Assembly (NCBI GenBank): GCA_937892945.1
Contig: CALBIL010000098.1
Location: 33,996-97,995, forward strand
DNA: 64,000 nt
Reading direction: 5' to 3'
Source of the DNA: an uncultured euryarchaeote
GTDB lineage: Archaea; Thermoplasmatota; Poseidoniia; Poseidoniales; Poseidoniaceae
How positions within the stretch are numbered: the first letter of the stretch is position 1; each line of letters starts with the position of its first letter. Shown here one piece after another: positions 30,581-40,276 of this stretch. The notes under the pieces were generated by a model that did not search any database, was not told where the DNA came from, and saw nothing but the letters and a program-made list of their open reading frames with translations. Made by a program: the position numbers and the translations under genes.

Positions 30581-30659
30581 GCTTACCCAAGTGACCTTGA
30601 ATGTGCCGCCGCTCTCGACCGCTAAACAAGCGGTTTTTAGGGGTTTTTTCTCACACCAC

Positions 30660-31697
30660 TCAGTCTCGAAGACCGTCTTCAGTGACTTGGTACACACATT
30701 CACCATCAGGCAAGTTTGGTGAATCTACAAGACGAGCAATTCTTCGTCCACCTTTTGCTTTACGTAGGTAAAGTCTGAAGGTTGATGCGTGAGCTAGAAT
30801 ATGGCCGCCGATCGGCTTTGTTGGGTCGCCCCACATAGCGTCAGGCTTCGAATGAACTTGGTTGGTAACAAGGACAAGTGCATTGTTAATATCTGCAAGT
30901 TGCTTCAAGTCTTTGAGATGCCGATTGAGTTTTTGCTGACGGTTTGCAAGCATTCCACGACCGATATACTCAGCTCGGAAATGGCTTGTGAGTGAATCTA
31001 CGATGATCATCTTGACGTTGAGTCCTTTGCTCATTCGCTTAATTTCATCAACTAAAAGCATCTGATGAGCAGAGTTGTATGCACGTGCAACGTGGATACG
31101 ACTGAGAACTTGCTCTGGGTCGAGTCCGTGTCCTCGTGCCATCTGAGTGATGCGCTCTGGACGGAATGTATCTTCGGTATCGATGTAGAATATATCGCCA
31201 TCAAATCCACCTTCTTCCAATGGAAGAGTGCAATTCACAGCAAGTTGATGGCCGATTTGGGTTTTTCCACTACCAAATGCACCGTAGACTTCAACCAGAG
31301 CTTGGGTTTCAAAACCACCGCCGAGCAAATCATCAATCGATTGAACCTTTGCTGAGAGTTTGAGAACTTCACGTCGTCGCTCTAACAGAGCACCACCGGA
31401 GAGAAAACCACCAATGTTGGCCATTTTCTTAGCGCCACCGATGATTTTTGTTGCCACTGCTTCACCAAGTTCAGCTTGGTCTGCAAGGTCTCCCGGAGAC
31501 ATGACTGCAAGTGCAAGGAGATCGTCAAATCCCGCTTCACGGAGTTTTTCTGCTGTTGCTGGACCAACGCCTGGGAGGTCTTCGATGAGGGGTTCGGGTA
31601 CGTCCTCTTCGGGTGGCATCAATACAGGTGCTTCCTCCTTCGGGTCTTCATTGTTTTCAATTTCTACTTTTGCTGATTTCTTTGCTTTGGCTGCCAT
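30660..31697 (-). CDS. radA: DNA repair and recombination protein RadA
   Basis: Hh[17 protein letters not shown], Walker [38 protein letters not shown]. Confidence 0.97.
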   Translation of the reverse strand: MAAKAKKSAKVEIENNEDPKEEAPVLMPPEEDVPEPLIEDLPGVGPATAEKLREAGFDDLLALAVMSPGDLADQAELGEAVATKIIGGAKKMANIGGFLSGGALLERRREVLKLSAKVQSIDDLLGGGFETQALVEVYGAFGSGKTQIGHQLAVNCTLPLEEGGFDGDIFYIDTEDTFRPERITQMARGHGLDPEQVLSRIHVARAYNSAHQMLLVDEIKRMSKGLNVKMIIVDSLTSHFRAEYIGRGMLANRQQKLNRHLKDLKQLADINNALVLVTNQVHSKPDAMWGDPTKPIGGHILAHASTFRLYLRKAKGGRRIARLVDSPNLPDGECVYQVTEDGLRD

Positions 31698-31824
31698 ATC
31701 TGTTCACTTCCAACCCATGCTGGTATGCCAAGGGTATATCAAAGACAGAATCAGGGCGCGACGCTAAACCGTTCCAAGAAAGAGCGGGGAGGGTCGTCTA
31801 AAAGCGGTACTGAAAGGGTTCTAT

Positions 31825-31859
31825 TCACTTTAAGTTCACTTTTATAAAACGGAAAGTGA
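31825..31859. promoter_or_regulatory. Candidate radA upstream regulatory region: TCACTTT direct repeat (11-nt periodicity) plus inverted copy flanking TATAAAA
   Basis: TCACTTT at 31825-31831 and 31836-31842, AAAGTGA at 31853-31859, TATAAAACGG between. Confidence 0.4.
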
Positions 31860-31876
31860 TTGGCAGGAGGCGGATT

Positions 31877-32707
31877 TCACTCTTCGGGCGCTGGAACAGC
31901 CATCGGATTTGGAATACTTTCGTCAGCGACATAAGCGATGGTTACGGTGTGGTCGACGTTGACTTGTTCGTTACCATTTCCTTCTGCCGTGACATCGACT
32001 TCAAGTTTCCAAGTTCCAGGTTCAATGAAGTATTGGTTATACATCCAACTCGCATCTTGTCCATCGCCGATTTGTTCCGGTGCAGATTCTGTAGCAACAG
32101 CGTCAGTTGAATTGAGTAATCTCCAGGTCACTGTAACTGTTTGTCCTTGCAATAATGGATTTGGTCCGTTCTCTGGGTTTGCGACTGTAGAGTCAATTTT
32201 TATTTGCTCTGGTGCCCCACAATCACAGTCCGGAGTTGTTTCAATATTCATCGAATCCGGGCTGGCTGTATTTGTTTGAGACCATGTGATTCTTTTGTCG
32301 ATACGGATGGTGATGTTTTCGAAGTATTCATTTTCTTGGTCATCGATGGCACCAATGGCGGCGGAGAACAAGCCGTGGGTAAGATAGGTGTAGGTTATTT
32401 CACCGTTTTCAGCCGCATTATTTTCAATCATACTGGAACCATCACCGGGGATATAGTAGAATGTCACCATTTCACCCGCAGAGGATTTTGTGTAAGAGAA
32501 ATCAAACATAACTTCAACGCCATTTTCAGATACCTGCTGGTTATTTTGCATGACTTCCTCAATCACTCCAGAAGTAGTCTCATAGTAGACAACGAAATCG
32601 ATGGCAGTGTTTTTGCCTTTCACTTCTTCATCGCCCAGGCAACCTGCAAAAGATGCGCAAAGAAGCAGTAGGCACAGTAAGATCGGGATTGGCAAGTGCG
32701 CTCGCAT
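31877..32707 (-). CDS. Secreted lipoprotein, PKD-like domain
   Basis: Signal peptide with lipobox (SFAGC); Ig/PKD-like sequence (YLTHGLFSAAIGAIDDQENE). Confidence 0.7.
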   Translation of the reverse strand: MRAHLPIPILLCLLLLCASFAGCLGDEEVKGKNTAIDFVVYYETTSGVIEEVMQNNQQVSENGVEVMFDFSYTKSSAGEMVTFYYIPGDGSSMIENNAAENGEITYTYLTHGLFSAAIGAIDDQENEYFENITIRIDKRITWSQTNTASPDSMNIETTPDCDCGAPEQIKIDSTVANPENGPNPLLQGQTVTVTWRLLNSTDAVATESAPEQIGDGQDASWMYNQYFIEPGTWKLEVDVTAEGNGNEQVNVDHTVTIAYVADESIPNPMAVPAPEE

Positions 32708-32847
32708 ATGTTATGTCACGCGCTCCTTCTTCATCAATCCAATGCCGATTTTGGTTATTTTAGTCTAAAAACAGCCATATTGGCGGTCACATTGCTTGCA
32801 AGGGGCATCGGTGCATTGAAGAACGGGATGAGTTCAGCCAAGGCCAT

Positions 32848-32925
32848 AACGAGGTGGGGTAGTCTGGATATCCCGTCGGGCTCATAACCCGGAGATCGAT
32901 GGTTCAAATCCATCTCTCGTTACCA
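32848..32925 (+). tRNA. Initiator tRNA-Met (CAU), CCA encoded
   Basis: Acceptor AACGAGG/TCTCGTT (A1-U72), anticodon arm TCGGG-CTCATAA-CCCGG with three G:C pairs, T arm GATGG-TTCAAAT-CCATC, 3' ACCA. Confidence 0.92.
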
Positions 32926-32928
32926 TGT

Positions 32929-33759
32929 TCAATACTTGTAGTAGTCGTGTTGTGGTTTTAACAGATCCATTGCTGCTTGCAGCCGAGCGTTTGCCGCAGC
33001 TTCACCACGTTCGATTGCTCCAATTTCTTCAAAGATTCTTGTGGCCTGTTGTTGACAAGCATCGACTGAACCGATTCCAGCATCAACTGCCGATTGTAAG
33101 ACCGTTCTTACATCGTGTGCATCAGCTTCAGGTTGATGCGGCGGTTGTAATTGAAAGAGCCCATTTGACAGTATTACAGGCCCAGCAGCATGAACTGCCG
33201 CAACGAATCGATTGACTCGTTTTTTATCGAACCCGAGCAATGTACATGCCTCCATTGCACTGGCAACATGGCCGGGTGACAACTTTTCACATTTGGAAAA
33301 AGCCTTCATCGCCGCTCCATTTTTCCCTGCGTGAGCATATATTTTTCCAGCACGGCGATAATCTTCAGCCGGAGCAGTCATTTTTTCGAGTAAATGAGGG
33401 GCCGCTTTCGCGAGGAGCCGAATCAGTGTTTTCCGTTCACGATGGAGTGTTTTTACGCTTGCTATCGCCTGTTGTGTTTTACCTCGGGCCAAAAAAACAT
33501 CACAAAGAATTCGTAAACCTTTGACCAGCATAATTTGTGCATCCGCAGTTCTCTTCTTCTGCGAGAGGAACATCTCCGTGAATTGAGTCGCCATAACTTC
33601 TGACATTTCCATTCTCCCATCCTCAATATACCGCTCCAATTGAAGCAGAGTTTGAGCGGGGTCATTCATTCCAAACATGGCGACATTCCCTGCTGTAAGT
33701 GATGACCTATCATGCCTTTGCATGTTCGCTCGACCGGGAGAAAACCCTTTTAGAATCAT
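32929..33759 (-). CDS. Helical-repeat hypothetical protein
   Basis: ORF ends 3 nt from the convergent tRNA; helix-rich sequence. Confidence 0.65.
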   Translation of the reverse strand: MILKGFSPGRANMQRHDRSSLTAGNVAMFGMNDPAQTLLQLERYIEDGRMEMSEVMATQFTEMFLSQKKRTADAQIMLVKGLRILCDVFLARGKTQQAIASVKTLHRERKTLIRLLAKAAPHLLEKMTAPAEDYRRAGKIYAHAGKNGAAMKAFSKCEKLSPGHVASAMEACTLLGFDKKRVNRFVAAVHAAGPVILSNGLFQLQPPHQPEADAHDVRTVLQSAVDAGIGSVDACQQQATRIFEEIGAIERGEAAANARLQAAMDLLKPQHDYYKY

Positions 33760-33814
33760 TCAGGCGTTTGAAAATTAAGCGTTGGCGTTTATTTGGCTGA
33801 GTTCATGGGGGTGC

Positions 33815-34348
33815 ATGGACCAACGAGTTAGCATCGCAATCACTGGGACGCCAGGCACAGGTAAAACAACACTTTGTGAAGCACTGAGCGAATCTTTTTT
33901 GGTGCTCTCTCTGGAGGAATTAGCGGAACAATATGGGTGCTTGGGCGCCGTTGATGCAACCGATGACTCCGCTCCTCTCGACATTCACCTTTTGGCTGAA
34001 AAATGGCATGATGAAGGAGAGGGTGTTACTTTTATCGACGGCCACCTTTCTCATCTTCTTGAAGTCGACGCCATCGTCGTTTTACGTTGCAATCCAGTTC
34101 AATTGAAACAACGATTAGAGTCAAGGGCCTATTCGCAATCGAAAATAGCAGCTAATGTTGAATGGGAATTACTTTCTGGAACCTGGTCAGAACTTCTCGA
34201 ATTTGAAATTGAAGCACCGATTTTAGAACTTGATAGCACTTCATTGTCCATTGAAGAAATGCATTCTCAGATAGTTGAATGGGTAGGAAATAAATGCCCA
34301 TCCCTCTCACTTGCGGAATCGAGTTCGCAAGCGATTGGATGGATGTAA
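33815..34348 (+). CDS. Adenylate kinase AK6/Fap7-like nucleotide kinase
   Basis: IAITGTPGTGKTTL, FIDGHLSHLLEVDAIVVLRCNPVQLKQRLESRAYSQSKIAANVE. Confidence 0.9.
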   Translation: MDQRVSIAITGTPGTGKTTLCEALSESFLVLSLEELAEQYGCLGAVDATDDSAPLDIHLLAEKWHDEGEGVTFIDGHLSHLLEVDAIVVLRCNPVQLKQRLESRAYSQSKIAANVEWELLSGTWSELLEFEIEAPILELDSTSLSIEEMHSQIVEWVGNKCPSLSLAESSSQAIGWM

Positions 34349-34417
34349 GTCCCTCTTTTTGTTCAGTGACAACCGCAACAACAAACACCCCTCGGTTACG
34401 GCAGGAGTTTGAGAATC

Positions 34418-35125
34418 ATGGCTTTAGAAAAACTTCGGAGTGCGTGGGAAGACATTTTAGATCCAATTCTGGGTTCGCTTTCAGGCGTGAAACCATCAAC
34501 AGTAACATGGGTGGCACTCCCCATTGGGATACTCGGTGGACTTGCCGTTTTGACTGCAGAAGATTCAGTGTACGGGGCAAACATGTTGTTTGGAGGGGGC
34601 CTCTTGATCATCATGGCCATGATTTTGGACGGTTTAGACGGTCCTTTAGCACGGAAGTACGGTAATGTCACTCGATGGGGCGACTATCTCGATCACACCT
34701 TTGACCGTTTATTGGATGCTGTTTGGATTCTGTGTATATCCGGTTCAGTGTTCGTTGGTGACTTTACTCTTGGTTTCGTCGCTGCTTGGCTCACTTTACT
34801 CGGCTCTTACATGGGAACTCAAGCCCAAGCAGTCGCTGGTTCCCGTAATTACCGAGGCTTTTCCAGAGCAGATCGAACAATTCTTTCAATTGTGGCCATT
34901 TTCCTCACCGGTATTTTCATCCACACTGGTGTTGAAGATTTTGGCATGTTCCCCGGAATTCTTGACCACATCCCAATCAACCCGATGAGCGTGATTGTAT
35001 TGATTTCTGCATTTGGCGGTTTGTGGACTTTCATTGTCCGTTTTCAACAGGCTAAAACTGAAATTTCCCGTATCGATTCTGAAGACCCATTACCTCAACC
35101 AAATCAGGCTTCTGAAGACGAGTAA
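34418..35125 (+). CDS. CDP-alcohol phosphatidyltransferase
   Basis: DGLDGPLARKYGNVTRWGDYLDHTFDR (DG..AR....G..D...D-type motif), multiple TM segments. Confidence 0.9.
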   Translation: MALEKLRSAWEDILDPILGSLSGVKPSTVTWVALPIGILGGLAVLTAEDSVYGANMLFGGGLLIIMAMILDGLDGPLARKYGNVTRWGDYLDHTFDRLLDAVWILCISGSVFVGDFTLGFVAAWLTLLGSYMGTQAQAVAGSRNYRGFSRADRTILSIVAIFLTGIFIHTGVEDFGMFPGILDHIPINPMSVIVLISAFGGLWTFIVRFQQAKTEISRIDSEDPLPQPNQASEDE

Positions 35126-35224
35126 TCTCGCCCTTGCGGTCACCCCGTAGGGGTGTGTTGAAACCCTTGTTTAGCGAATGAATATGCGACATGCTCATAA
35201 CCGTTGCATGCGACAAGTGAATTG

Positions 35225-38200
35225 ATGACAGACAATTTGCTCGGTAATGACGGCAAGAGAAAAGCACTTTTCCTTGTGTTTTGTATGCTTCTAGCATTGG
35301 CGCCACTCACGCCGGTATCTGCCGAAGATATCGGAGATGCTGCCGATTTACAGGCTCAAGACATCACTGCTTTTTTTGACCCAATCTCAGAGACTACTAC
35401 GGTGTCGTGGAGAAACATCGATATCGATGGCTCAGAAATTCAAGGGCTCTTTTTAGCGACCTACAATGTTTATCGATCAAGCGATACCATCAATTCCACA
35501 AGCATCACAAGTTTGACGCCTTTCGAAACTGGAATCACAGCATGTTCCTCTGCTGAAGTTGTTAATGATGCATTCAAATGCCGAGGACTGAATGGTACAG
35601 TCGCCCCACACACCACCTCTTTTCTCGTTTCGCCTGGCGAAAACGACAGTTTCTACTATGCAGTAACTACAACGCTTGGTAATGGGACTGAATTATTCAA
35701 CTTGGACGTCGGTGCTTCTCTGATTGAAAACCCAGTGCTTGAACAAACAACCCCTATCCGTACCCCTTACAACATCGTTGGTTCGTATGACCCTGAAACA
35801 AGTGAAACAACATTACAATGGGTCAATTACAATGACTTGTTCCCAATACTTCCAGAAACAGGAGACGATGCATACCAAATCCATCTCTACAGAACATCAT
35901 ACCCAGTCACTCGGGCGAATGGGGCGAACATGATGGCCTCTGAAGTCCCGGTCGCGATACTTGATGCTGGCAATTCGACCCACATTGAGTCGGTACCGGA
36001 CCAAACAGACCGCGATGCATATTATTCAATCACCTACTTACTTCCAAATTGGGCCGCTCCCGGGGTTGACTACATGGATGTCCGTTTCCTTTCAAACAAT
36101 GCCATGACTTCTCCAATTTTGGAAGATAACATGCCTCCAGCACAAGTGAGTTCCATGTATGCACTGTTTACCGCAGAACCGAATGACGGTGGTGGGACGA
36201 CAACCGTTTCATGGACTGATGTTTTTGGTGAAACTGGTGAATCGTACCGAATCTACATGTCAGGTACAATGTTTAATTCCACACTTCGCTCAGATGTCCA
36301 ATACCTTGCAACAATTTCAGAAGGCGTCGAGTCTTTTTCCTATGAAGTGCCGACTGGACGCTTGGGCTTTGCATACTATTGCATCGTCACGGTAGATCTG
36401 TACGATGTCTTCAACACCGACATTTCTCCGAACGCTTGTTCTGATGCTGTTCAAGAAGATGCTTTCTCTCCATGGATTGCTGAACCCTCTGATGTCTATG
36501 CTGAATTCATCGGTAATCAGACCACGCGAGTTTCTTGGACCGACCAACTCGGAGTCGAAGGCGAACGGTATCATATTTGGTCAGCTGGTTGGCGAGTCAC
36601 CGGAGGAGAATGGGGCAGTTTCAACGGCTCTCTTCAATGGCTTGGTTCAGCGAGCGACGGTGTCGGTTATTTCGATGTTCAATTGTCTGAAGGATTAACG
36701 GGTCAACAACCGTTTTACTTTGTAACTACGGAAGCTCTCTATGGCCACATTTCAGGGACCTATATGGACAAGCGGTTGAATCAAAACGTCTTCCAAATAA
36801 CCGAAGATAACAAAGAGGATACCACTTCCCCACTTCCGGCACGAATGAAAGTAGTTGAATCAATAGGCCACCTCAACAAAGTCAGATTAGAATGGTTCAA
36901 TGCTGGTGAAGAAACTGGTGAAATTTACCAAGTTTGGCGCCACTACGGTGAACCATTTGGCGGAGATGAAAGCGAGATAAGTTCTATTCATGCAGAAGGT
37001 TGGGAACTTGCGATTGACAATATTAATGCTGGAACTTCTGAGCAAAATACATTTTTCCGCCAACTCGATATTCCTGAAGATGTTGACCGAGATGTATGGT
37101 ATGCGGTGATCATTACCGACAAATGGGGGAACAGTAATCCTGAAACCTACTCCGGAATCAACTCGAACGCAATCAAAGTGACCGAGGATACCAAAGCACC
37201 TCAAGGAACTCTTCTTCTCATTAATGAAGACAATGAGGCGTTTACCAGTCCTTCTTTGGTTGCAGGCGATTACAAAGTCCAAATTGAGTTCGATGAATAC
37301 CTTGACATCAGCCCGATGATCAACATTACGACAGTGAATGGCGGCGATATTTCAAGTGGTTCGAAAGAAATGGCTTTGGTTCAAGAGAATGCAGGAAATC
37401 CAGACAGAGGCCCGGTCTACCAGCTCGATTTCTTCATCACCACCGCAACGATTGCTGGCGACATGACCTTTGAAGTTCAAATGGAAGATTTGGCCAACAA
37501 TCAAGCCACTCAAATTTGGACCGACCGAGCTGTTGACGCAGTACCACCCCAAGTAACCATTTATTCACCGTCATCAAGTTCTGACAGTCAATCGAAATAT
37601 CTCTACGGTAGTAACGTGCAAGTTCTTGCTGGTGCCATCGACGATGTTCGAATTGATTCATTCCAATACAAATTTACCTATAATTACGGAACCGGTCAAT
37701 CGATTTCAACACCATGGACTGAAGCAACGTCAGTGACAAATCTCAACGGAGATAACAGTTCAGTCGTTCTCGACCTTGAATTCTCAGCAGGCAACTTCCT
37801 TCCTGGCCAACATGCCGTGTTTGTGCGCGCAATCGATTCTGCAGGAAACGAACGTTCTGCGAATGTGATTTTTGTGGTTGATGAATGTAGAAACCGTCTC
37901 GATGGAACCACCTCATGCAACTATGTAGAGTCACTTCAACCTGAGCCAGAGCCGATTATCATCAATCCATCATTCACAGATCCACCTTACATACTCGTGT
38001 GGGTTCTTTCAGGAATATTTGTTTTCTCGTTAATCGTAATGTTACTGGTTATTCAAACCAGCATGAGCGGTCCAAAGAAGAAGAAGAAGGGTGATGATGA
38101 AGAAGACGAAGATGAAGATTGGATGTCGGAATTCATCGGTACTTCCCAAGACTTGGATATGGGCGCCGTAACGGATACCAGCGGTAAATCAAATGAAAAA

Positions 38201-38506
38201 ACCGCAGAGGATGAAGTAGAAGAAGAGCAAGAAGAGCAAGAAGAAAAAGAACCAGAGGAAGAAGAAGATCCCTTTGCAGTCAATGTTCTCGCTCGCAAAA
38301 CTCGCCGAAAGAAGGACGTTCCAGAAATCCCCGACCAAGATGAGGATGACGATGACGGCATTGATTGGGGTGAATATGATGATGATGACGAAGAAGAGGA
38401 AGAAGAACCCAAACCAGTTGCTAAGAAGCGCGCAGTTGGGCGTCGTGCAGCACCTCGGAAGGCGCCTAAACGGCGCGCAGTTGGCCGTAAAAAGAGCGAC
38501 GATTGA
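35225..38506 (+). CDS. Large secreted/membrane Fn3-repeat protein with charged cytoplasmic tail
   Basis: Signal peptide, Fn3/Ig-like repeats, single C-terminal TM (ILVWVLSGIFVFSLIVMLLVI), acidic then Lys/Arg/Ala-rich tail. Confidence 0.82.
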   Translation: MTDNLLGNDGKRKALFLVFCMLLALAPLTPVSAEDIGDAADLQAQDITAFFDPISETTTVSWRNIDIDGSEIQGLFLATYNVYRSSDTINSTSITSLTPFETGITACSSAEVVNDAFKCRGLNGTVAPHTTSFLVSPGENDSFYYAVTTTLGNGTELFNLDVGASLIENPVLEQTTPIRTPYNIVGSYDPETSETTLQWVNYNDLFPILPETGDDAYQIHLYRTSYPVTRANGANMMASEVPVAILDAGNSTHIESVPDQTDRDAYYSITYLLPNWAAPGVDYMDVRFLSNNAMTSPILEDNMPPAQVSSMYALFTAEPNDGGGTTTVSWTDVFGETGESYRIYMSGTMFNSTLRSDVQYLATISEGVESFSYEVPTGRLGFAYYCIVTVDLYDVFNTDISPNACSDAVQEDAFSPWIAEPSDVYAEFIGNQTTRVSWTDQLGVEGERYHIWSAGWRVTGGEWGSFNGSLQWLGSASDGVGYFDVQLSEGLTGQQPFYFVTTEALYGHISGTYMDKRLNQNVFQITEDNKEDTTSPLPARMKVVESIGHLNKVRLEWFNAGEETGEIYQVWRHYGEPFGGDESEISSIHAEGWELAIDNINAGTSEQNTFFRQLDIPEDVDRDVWYAVIITDKWGNSNPETYSGINSNAIKVTEDTKAPQGTLLLINEDNEAFTSPSLVAGDYKVQIEFDEYLDISPMINITTVNGGDISSGSKEMALVQENAGNPDRGPVYQLDFFITTATIAGDMTFEVQMEDLANNQATQIWTDRAVDAVPPQVTIYSPSSSSDSQSKYLYGSNVQVLAGAIDDVRIDSFQYKFTYNYGTGQSISTPWTEATSVTNLNGDNSSVVLDLEFSAGNFLPGQHAVFVRAIDSAGNERSANVIFVVDECRNRLDGTTSCNYVESLQPEPEPIIINPSFTDPPYILVWVLSGIFVFSLIVMLLVIQTSMSGPKKKKKGDDEEDEDEDWMSEFIGTSQDLDMGAVTDTSGKSNEKTAEDEVEEEQEEQEEKEPEEEEDPFAVNVLARKTRRKKDVPEIPDQDEDDDDGIDWGEYDDDDEEEEEEPKPVAKKRAVGRRAAPRKAPKRRAVGRKKSDD

Positions 38507-38555
38507 ATCACAATCAAGCGGTGAAGTCAAGGGGTGAGCCTCCTTCGACCAAAAC

Positions 38556-39716
38556 ATGTCGGAACCGAGTGTCGTTGACAGTTCAGATCATTTAACCGAA
38601 GACATTGAACAAGCCATGGACCATTTACTCGCCTCTTTTGACCCAAGGAAGAACAAATTGAATTACCTTCTTTTGGCCATCCCAGTCGCTCTTTACGCGA
38701 ATTATACTCATCAGGGAGGACTTGCCTTCGTCTTCTCAATGATTGCAATTATGCCTTTGGCGTTCCTCATGGGTAAAGCCACTGAAGAGATTGCTTTGCG
38801 AACTGGGGAGGCCGTTGGTGGCCTTCTCAATGCCACATTTGGGAATGCTGTTGAGATGATTATCGCAGGACTTGCTTTGTACACTGCTTCAAAGAATCCG
38901 GCAATCGCTGAAACAATGATTACGGTAACCCAGGCTTCTTTGATTGGCTCCATCCTCGGTAATCTCTTGTTGGTACTCGGACTTGCAATGGTCTGGGGTG
39001 GATTAAATCACAAAGTTCAGTTGTTCAGTCAAGATGCAGGCCAAATGAACGGGTCCCTCCTGTTACTTGCGATTGTTGCTTTGATTATTCCTAGTGCAGT
39101 TCATCACTCGGGCGGTTCACTTGGCGATGTGGCAAAACTGTCCCATTATACTGCAATTGTTTTGTTGATTATCTATGGTTTGGCTCTTTTGTTTCAACTC
39201 AAAACCCACGTCGATGTCTTTGCTACCGAGGCTGGCCACGGCAGCCACGAAGATCCACACATGACCAACAAAGATGCATGGGCTCTCCTCCTTCTTTCGA
39301 CCATCCTCGTCGGATGGATGGCTCACATTTTGGTTCATAATCTCGAAGTAGCTGTTGTCAAGTGGGACTTGCCAGAACTCTTTATCGGCGTGATTTTACT
39401 TCCTTTCTTTGGTAATGCCGCTGAACATTTCACAGCAGTTCTGGTTGCTGGGAAAGACAAGATGGACCTCTCGATTGCTATTGCCATCGGTAGCAGTGTG
39501 CAAATCGCTTTATTTGTCGCTCCTGTAATGATTCTGTTTGCTTGGTTCCTCGGCGTAGGGCTAACGTTAGAATTCGGCCTTCTTGAAACGGCTGCAACAT
39601 TCATTTCCGTTCTGGTCGCTAATTCCATTATGAGTGATGGCAAATCAAATTGGCTTGAAGGCGCGATGTTACTCGCATGTTATGTGATACTCGCCTTAGC
39701 GTTCTATCAAATGTGA
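38556..39716 (+). CDS. Ca2+/cation:proton antiporter (CAX family)
   Basis: GGLLNATFGNAVEMIIAG and FGNAAEHFTAVLVAGKDKMDLSIAIAIGSSVQIALFVAP alpha-repeat motifs. Confidence 0.93.
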   Translation: MSEPSVVDSSDHLTEDIEQAMDHLLASFDPRKNKLNYLLLAIPVALYANYTHQGGLAFVFSMIAIMPLAFLMGKATEEIALRTGEAVGGLLNATFGNAVEMIIAGLALYTASKNPAIAETMITVTQASLIGSILGNLLLVLGLAMVWGGLNHKVQLFSQDAGQMNGSLLLLAIVALIIPSAVHHSGGSLGDVAKLSHYTAIVLLIIYGLALLFQLKTHVDVFATEAGHGSHEDPHMTNKDAWALLLLSTILVGWMAHILVHNLEVAVVKWDLPELFIGVILLPFFGNAAEHFTAVLVAGKDKMDLSIAIAIGSSVQIALFVAPVMILFAWFLGVGLTLEFGLLETAATFISVLVANSIMSDGKSNWLEGAMLLACYVILALAFYQM

Positions 39717-39721
39717 GGTGA

Positions 39722-40276
39722 ATGAAGTTGGCTCAAAGAAAAGCAGTTGGCTATGTAATGGCGTGCTTCGCCCTTTTCATCATCGTGTTTGGGACGATAG
39801 GGTACACAATCGAAGGTCAAGTTGAAGATGTTCCAACCCCGAATATCGAAGGTTATGTGTTCTTTTCAGATGAGGCATTACCACAAAACCCTGTAGGGCT
39901 TTTTGTCAGCGCAGATACTTCCATCACCTGGGACCGTGATGACATCTTTTTGGTGATTGCAAATGAATCAAAGAAAGATCAATGCGATGGCATCCGAGCA
40001 AATGGAGGGGCTTTCCTCCAATCGGGTTCAGGTAGCCAAACCTGTCAATACGGTGATTCAGGATATGAAACGACTTCCACAGACGGGTCGACCGGTGCGC
40101 AATGGCATGTTATCTCTGGCGAGTATTACGCTGGCATAGGCACGAAATTAGGAACGCTTCCAGCAGGAACGGAATTAAGTATTGATTATGAAGTCAAACT
40201 TTCTGCATCATTCCCGACGTATTTGTTCAGCTTACTCTTGGGCATTGGTGGACTTGCCTTAACACGAATGGAATAA
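39722..40276 (+). CDS. Membrane-anchored hypothetical protein
   Basis: N- and C-terminal hydrophobic helices with extracytoplasmic domain. Confidence 0.55.
   Translation: MKLAQRKAVGYVMACFALFIIVFGTIGYTIEGQVEDVPTPNIEGYVFFSDEALPQNPVGLFVSADTSITWDRDDIFLVIANESKKDQCDGIRANGGAFLQSGSGSQTCQYGDSGYETTSTDGSTGAQWHVISGEYYAGIGTKLGTLPAGTELSIDYEVKLSASFPTYLFSLLLGIGGLALTRME

Noticed and set aside
35141-35155. CACCCC-GTA-GGGGTG hairpin after the CDP-alcohol phosphatidyltransferase
   Set aside because: Short stem with 3-nt loop and no T-tract; could be structural but not distinguishable from chance.
38053-38517. Ser-rich minus-strand ORF (SSSSSSSSS) opposite the 1100-aa protein tail
   Set aside because: Reverse complement of GAA/GAT-rich acidic codons; low-complexity mirror, not a gene.
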